From Roseateles_E cavernae (GTDB lineage: Bacteria; Pseudomonadota; Gammaproteobacteria; Burkholderiales; Burkholderiaceae_C), in assembly GCF_040187885.1 (NCBI RefSeq), contig NZ_JBDPLH010000001.1:372001-436000 (forward strand): a stretch of 64,000 nucleotides of DNA, in the 5' to 3' direction. Position 1 is the first letter of the stretch. Each line of letters opens with the position of its first letter. The position numbers and the translations under genes are program-made. Below are positions 61,501-64,000 of this stretch, piece after piece. A model generated the notes under the pieces. The model did not search any database. It saw only the letters and a program-made list of their open reading frames with translations, and had not been told where the DNA came from.

Positions 61501-61607
61501 ATCTGCTGAACCCGGTACGTGCCACCTACCGCTACAGCGAGGCCGAACAGCAGAAGGTGGATGCCAGCGGCCGCCAGTACTACCTCGAGGCGCGCTACAA
61601 GTTCTGA
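58578..61607 (+). CDS. TonB-dependent receptor, Xanthomonas/Caulobacter type (2 of 2)
   Basis: 1009 residues. Signal peptide (cleavage near IAAAQ), a charged segment of about 25 residues (TEQRKAREAAEEKLKAQQ), then VTITGIRASVEQAINLKRM and the plug (VGKMPDKNLADSLQRLVGVAV). The barrel ends in YYLEARYKF. It is clearly the same subtype as the receptor at 43209 but diverged and longer. It follows amiD after 174 bp and has its own terminator. The likely ligand is a murein fragment, inferred from both flanks. Confidence 0.92.
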   Translation: MTFTPTQIAQAVALSLLLGSPLIAAAQTPDSTETTEQRKAREAAEEKLKAQQLGTVTITGIRASVEQAINLKRMASSNVEVITAVDVGKMPDKNLADSLQRLVGVAVRSDYDEAEKVSMRGTNADMSLILFNGHTVSGGDWYVADQLSSSRSTSLSLMPSSVLNQATVYKTSQANIVDGGLAGTIDVTTRKPLDEKSRFGGVASAGAVYADLPGKTSPQLNASFNWKNEANNFGVIGQVFKEKRHIRRDTASRFAYGTSSGWGEINTATMKGITDASLAGTGYKAADLNGVRLPGSMSSEFVEGVRDRSGGMLALQARPTQNLDIGLTGFYSSMKANNFGRLNSGAMYSMLLGKADSVGATGAAAANTNSNGQQVFAQIRNPVIVEQTTMYGHKLRVLKSADIVFADGTSPQYIGNSEAFYRDGATASSGFLDLDAKWQLSKDLVVKGLFSTTRGVGETQLDQGLTYARYGTGVSYALGKVDEAPFVQYHGAGANLPVLNADGSGYKLVGRAASSTKTVDSEQSLAIDAEYTQDSGMFTSLAFGARHAEHKRDLRRWAPTFRSAALAGPDPSLAVGYPGNFGQELGGGNWDRSGFYFPKDVLTGFMASQFKATTPEFERRVASEIEMREKQSALYLMQNLEGPNSRWSGNVGLRLVRTTVDAQIVTPLPAGTCAKIEPGKPATPCAAFPGAINTAGDGSTFFDGATFNPAQGTVYYKVPSHKQFDHLLPSMNLRYELSPRLIGRLGLSRTIGRQNYNVYGSGFSGQSCGPAGCTVTGPNPNLAPLTANNTDVSLAWYFAKRSILAVNLFSSRMQGYPKTGSVRQDSTVDLVDPVDNRVKTYFINTASQQKARIHGIEISYEQPIGAGFGFSANASSASTKVQDGRPMVGASKYAANLGGYFENDVFSARLVYNYRSEYVSSSTAPSPTANSQGQSVINGVAMPTAPTMAAPVSNLAFSMNYNISDALQLSFNATNLLNPVRATYRYSEAEQQKVDASGRQYYLEARYKF

Positions 61608-61631
61608 GGCAGGGTCAGGCTTGAAGCGCCG

Positions 61632-61655
61632 GGCAGGTCACCGACCTGCCTTTTT
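61632..61655 (+). terminator. Terminator after the second TonB receptor
   Basis: GGCAGGTC-ACC-GACCTGCC, a perfect 8-bp stem followed by TTTTT, 24 bp past the receptor stop. Confidence 0.85.
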
Positions 61656-61685
61656 CATGGCCGTGCGGGCTGCGCCCGGCAGCGG

Positions 61686-61700
61686 ATAACCAAAAGTTAT
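61686..61700. promoter_or_regulatory. LysR-type T-N11-A box
   Basis: ATAAC-CAAAA-GTTAT is a perfect inverted repeat with the T-N11-A arrangement (T61687, A61699). It lies 127 bp upstream of the LysR gene start, within the region before the lysR-ddpX-ldcA unit. Autoregulation is a reasonable inference. Confidence 0.55.
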
Positions 61701-61827
61701 ATTCTGTCCAGCCCTATTCAGTTGCGAGCGTCGGCACGCTCTCCGACCATTGCTCCCGCGCCATGAAGCCCTCCCCGTCCCTCGCCCGCCCCTTGAACCG
61801 CTGCTGTCAGCACGCACGGGCCTGACC

Positions 61828-62724
61828 ATGCGGCTGCGCCATATCGAGGTCTTCCACGCGGTGATGCAGGCCGGCACGATCAGCGGCGCCGCCCAGCTGC
61901 TGCATATCTCGCAGCCGGCCGTCACCAAGGTGCTGCAGCACTGCGAGCTGCAGCTGGGCATGGCCTTGTTCGACCGCGTGCGCGGCAAGCTCTATCCGAC
62001 CCCGGAGGCCGAGCGCCTGTTCGTCGAGATCGACAAGCTCAACCGCGACCTCGTGGCGATCCGCCGCCTGGCCGCCAATCTGCGCAGCGGCGAGTCCGAG
62101 CAGGTGCGACTGGTCGCGACGCCGACCCTGGGCGCCTCGGTGATCCCGGCGGCAATGACGCATTGGTGCCGCGCCTACCCGGCCGGCCATTGCACGCTGG
62201 CCACCAACCACACGCGGGAAATCGTCTCGGCCCTGCTGCTGGGTGAGGCCGATCTGGCGCTGTCGCTACAGGACCCGCGCCACCCCGGCATCAAGACCGA
62301 GGTGCTGGCCAGCGGGCCGATGATCGCGCTGTGTCCCGTCGGCTCGCCCGAGGCGGCCGAGGACGGGCCGCTGCCGCTGGAGCAGATCCGCACCGAGCTG
62401 GTGGCGCTGCCGGCCGAGGACCCGCTGGGCAATGTGGTGATGAATGCCTGCGAGGCCCTGGGCCTGCAGCCGGTCAGCCGGCTGACGGTGCAGACCTACC
62501 AGCTGGCGCGCTCCCTGGTCGAGGCCGGCGTCGGCATGAGCATCGTCGACCCCTTCACCGCCGCCAGCGCCGACCGCAGCCGCGTGCGCCTGCGTCCGCT
62601 GGCCCCGGCTATTCCCGTGCAGCTCTATCTGCTGACCGCCGCCAACGCGCCGCTGGCGCAGAGCGCGCGCCGCCTCGTCAAGTACCTGGGCGAGGCCGCC
62701 AAACAGAACTTGGAAAGCCTGTGA
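61828..62724 (+). CDS. LysR-family transcriptional regulator
   Basis: 298 residues. HTH: MRLRHIEVFHAVMQAGTISGAAQLLHISQPAVTKVLQHCE. The effector domain has VRLVATPTLGASVIPAAM and ALLLGEADLALSLQDP. ATG at 61828 begins right at the conserved HTH. The regulator is cotranscribed with the dipeptidase and LD-carboxypeptidase genes and probably controls them, perhaps sensing a stem-peptide product. A LysR box lies upstream. Confidence 0.92.
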   Translation: MRLRHIEVFHAVMQAGTISGAAQLLHISQPAVTKVLQHCELQLGMALFDRVRGKLYPTPEAERLFVEIDKLNRDLVAIRRLAANLRSGESEQVRLVATPTLGASVIPAAMTHWCRAYPAGHCTLATNHTREIVSALLLGEADLALSLQDPRHPGIKTEVLASGPMIALCPVGSPEAAEDGPLPLEQIRTELVALPAEDPLGNVVMNACEALGLQPVSRLTVQTYQLARSLVEAGVGMSIVDPFTAASADRSRVRLRPLAPAIPVQLYLLTAANAPLAQSARRLVKYLGEAAKQNLESL

Positions 62725-62726
62725 CG

Positions 62727-63329
62727 ATGATTCCCTGCGAGAACGTGCCGGGCCACCCCGACTTCCGCGCGCTGCTGAGCATTCCCGGCATCGAGGTGGA
62801 CCTGCGCTACGCCACGCGCGACAACTTCGTCGGCCGCAATGTCTATGGCGGGCTGGACTGCAGCTATCTGCGCCGCGAGGCCGCCGATGCGCTGGAGCGC
62901 GCCGCCGCCTGGCTGGCCGCCCACCGCCCCGGCTACCGGCTGCGGGTGCTGGACGCGCTGCGGCCGCAGCGGGTGCAGGAAGTCTTGTGGGCCGAGCTGC
63001 AGGGCACACCGCTGACCCTGTATCTGGCCAACCCCGAGCGCGGCTCCATCCACAGCTTCGGCATGGCGGTCGATGCAACCCTGCTGGACCCGCAGGGTCA
63101 GGAGGTCGATATGGGCTCGGGCTTCGACGAGATGGCGCTGACCTCGCACCCCGACCACGAGGCCGAGCATCTGGCGCGCGGCCTGCTGAGCGCCGCCCAG
63201 CTGACCGAGCGCGGCTGGCTGCGCGCGGCGATGCGCGAGGCCGGTTTCCAGGGCATCGCCACCGAATGGTGGCATTTCGACTTCGGCGACCGGGTCGCGG
63301 TGCGCCGCGACCTGCCGCGCGTTCTTTGA
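62727..63329 (+). CDS. D-alanyl-D-alanine dipeptidase, VanX/DdpX family
   Basis: 200 residues. Zinc ligands: His and Asp in SIHSFGMAVDATLLD and His in TEWWHFDF, with catalytic Glu in ATEWWH. IEVDLRYATRDNFVG and LRVLDALRPQRVQ are conserved. It splits D-Ala-D-Ala. No signal peptide, so cytoplasmic. GTG at 62721 in a GTGA overlap with the LysR stop is an equally possible start. With LD-carboxypeptidase next it suggests recovery of D-Ala and peptide from murein stems. Confidence 0.92.
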   Translation: MIPCENVPGHPDFRALLSIPGIEVDLRYATRDNFVGRNVYGGLDCSYLRREAADALERAAAWLAAHRPGYRLRVLDALRPQRVQEVLWAELQGTPLTLYLANPERGSIHSFGMAVDATLLDPQGQEVDMGSGFDEMALTSHPDHEAEHLARGLLSAAQLTERGWLRAAMREAGFQGIATEWWHFDFGDRVAVRRDLPRVL

Positions 63330-63337
63330 GGCAAGAC

Positions 63338-64000
63338 ATGACCCTGCCACGGCGCCAGTTTGCTCAGTCGCTGATCGCCGGCGCAGGACTGGCTACAGCC
63401 CCAGTACTGGCCCCGGCACTGCCCCAGGCCCGTCGCCCCGCGATCTACGCCAAGCGCCTGCAGCCCGGCGACACCATGGCCCTGGTCAGCCCGGCCAACG
63501 CCACTTACGAGCGCGAGCCCATCGCCATTGCCACCGAGGCCTTGCAAGCGCTGGGCTTCAAGGTCAGGCACGGTGCCCATCTGCGCGGCCGCTACGGCCA
63601 GTTCGGCGGCAGCGACGCGCAGCGCGCCGAGGACATCAACACCCTGTTCGCCGACCCGCAGGTGGCCGGCATTCTCGCGATGACCGGCGGCTCCGGCTGC
63701 AACCGCATCGTCGACCGGCTGGACTATGCGCTGATCGCGCGCCAGCCCAAGTTCTTCGGCGGCTTCTCGGACCTGACCAGCCTGGTCAACGCGATCCATC
63801 AGCGCAGCGGCCTGGTGACCTTTCATGCGCCGGTGGCGGGGTCGGAATGGAATGCCTTCAGCGTCGCGCACTTCCGCGCGCTGGTGATGGACGCCGAGGC
63901 CCCGCTGCTGAAAAACCCGACCGGCGAGCGCGGCGACCATCTGGTGCAGACCCAGGACCGCATCACGACCCTGCGCGGCGGCCGCGCGCGCGGCCCTCTG
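63338..64000 (+). CDS. LD-carboxypeptidase (peptidase S66), 5' part with Tat-type signal
   Basis: 221 codons are present; the gene continues past the window end. MTLPRRQFAQSLIAG is a twin-arginine-type signal, so the protein is predicted to be periplasmic, unlike cytoplasmic LdcA of E. coli. The S66 features are ALVSPAN, MTGGSGCNRI (normally GGYG) and the nucleophile Ser144 in FFGGFSDLTSL; the Glu and His of the triad lie outside. The family removes the terminal D-Ala from L,D-linked tetrapeptide. It starts 8 bp after the dipeptidase gene. Confidence 0.88.
   Translation, partial: MTLPRRQFAQSLIAGAGLATAPVLAPALPQARRPAIYAKRLQPGDTMALVSPANATYEREPIAIATEALQALGFKVRHGAHLRGRYGQFGGSDAQRAEDINTLFADPQVAGILAMTGGSGCNRIVDRLDYALIARQPKFFGGFSDLTSLVNAIHQRSGLVTFHAPVAGSEWNAFSVAHFRALVMDAEAPLLKNPTGERGDHLVQTQDRITTLRGGRARGPL

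Noticed and set aside
62727..63329. VanX-like gene as part of a glycopeptide resistance cluster.
   Set aside because: No vanH, vanA-type ligase or vanRS nearby; murein-related neighbours and DdpX-like use are a better fit.
1..64000. tRNA, rRNA, riboswitch or insertion sequence.
   Set aside because: Looked for cloverleaf-like stretches, transposase genes and terminal repeats by eye; none convincing. A covariance-model search would be the proper test.

Overview
The window is very GC-rich and densely coded. Its gene content fits a betaproteobacterium of the order Burkholderiales, probably close to Roseateles/Pelomonas/Mitsuaria: DUF4148 exported proteins, a PEP-CTERM protein, an intracellular PHB depolymerase, Caulobacter/Xanthomonas-type TonB receptors and CoxL/CoxS/XdhC-type molybdenum hydroxylase genes. 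The taxon is inferred from gene families only. I saw no rRNA, tRNA, CRISPR array, transposase or prophage genes.

Layout. 1-2099: the 5' part of a molybdenum hydroxylase large subunit and its 2Fe-2S subunit, divergent from an XdhC-family maturation gene across a perfect palindrome. 2114-9362: mostly housekeeping and accessory genes (GST, histidine phosphatase, metallo-beta-lactamase-fold protein, cytochrome c, membrane-anchored receiver, DUF4148 protein, aquaporin, acetyltransferase, orphan ClpP). 9433-19789: a long run of tightly packed minus-strand genes that starts with a FadR-type gntR and continues with a peptide/amide ABC importer (dppBCDF-like plus binding protein), an amidase, an SDR, a DJ-1-like protein, GNAT, NUDIX and an NTF2-like protein. 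20123-23507: a PEP-CTERM protein convergent with a secreted subtilase, then a DUF1127-like small protein. 23615-26963: a GcvA-like LysR regulator, a CusRS-like two-component system and a DUF4148 protein behind a copper-box-like palindrome. 26968-33967: a 1925-residue protein with two lipase-like domains and a CHAT protease domain, a small RHH-like protein and a divergent ParA-like ATPase. 34050-42944: cupin, GST, PHB depolymerase with a Crp/Fnr regulator, MGDG-synthase-like glycosyltransferase, YitT, MATE, MipA/OmpV, peroxiredoxin and ureidoglycolate lyase.

43209-64000 looks like a peptidoglycan (muropeptide) scavenging locus in two plus-strand blocks. Block 1 has a TonB-dependent receptor, a NagR-like GntR regulator, MurQ etherase, an AmpG-like permease, a NagX-like acyltransferase and a DigH-like glycosidase lipoprotein. 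Block 2 has a BadF/MurK-like sugar kinase, an AmiD amidase lipoprotein, a second TonB receptor, a LysR regulator, a VanX/DdpX-like D-Ala-D-Ala dipeptidase and a Tat-signal LD-carboxypeptidase that runs off the end. Together these could bring wall fragments across the outer membrane, cut glycan and peptide, import them, phosphorylate the sugars and convert MurNAc-6-P to GlcNAc-6-P. Between the blocks lies an unrelated insert: a small hypothetical, a solute-binding protein, an alkylation-repair operon (ada, a 2OG-Fe(II) oxygenase, alkB) and a GAF/receiver pair.

The strongest candidates for something undescribed are the two-block muropeptide locus and the double-hydrolase/CHAT protein.
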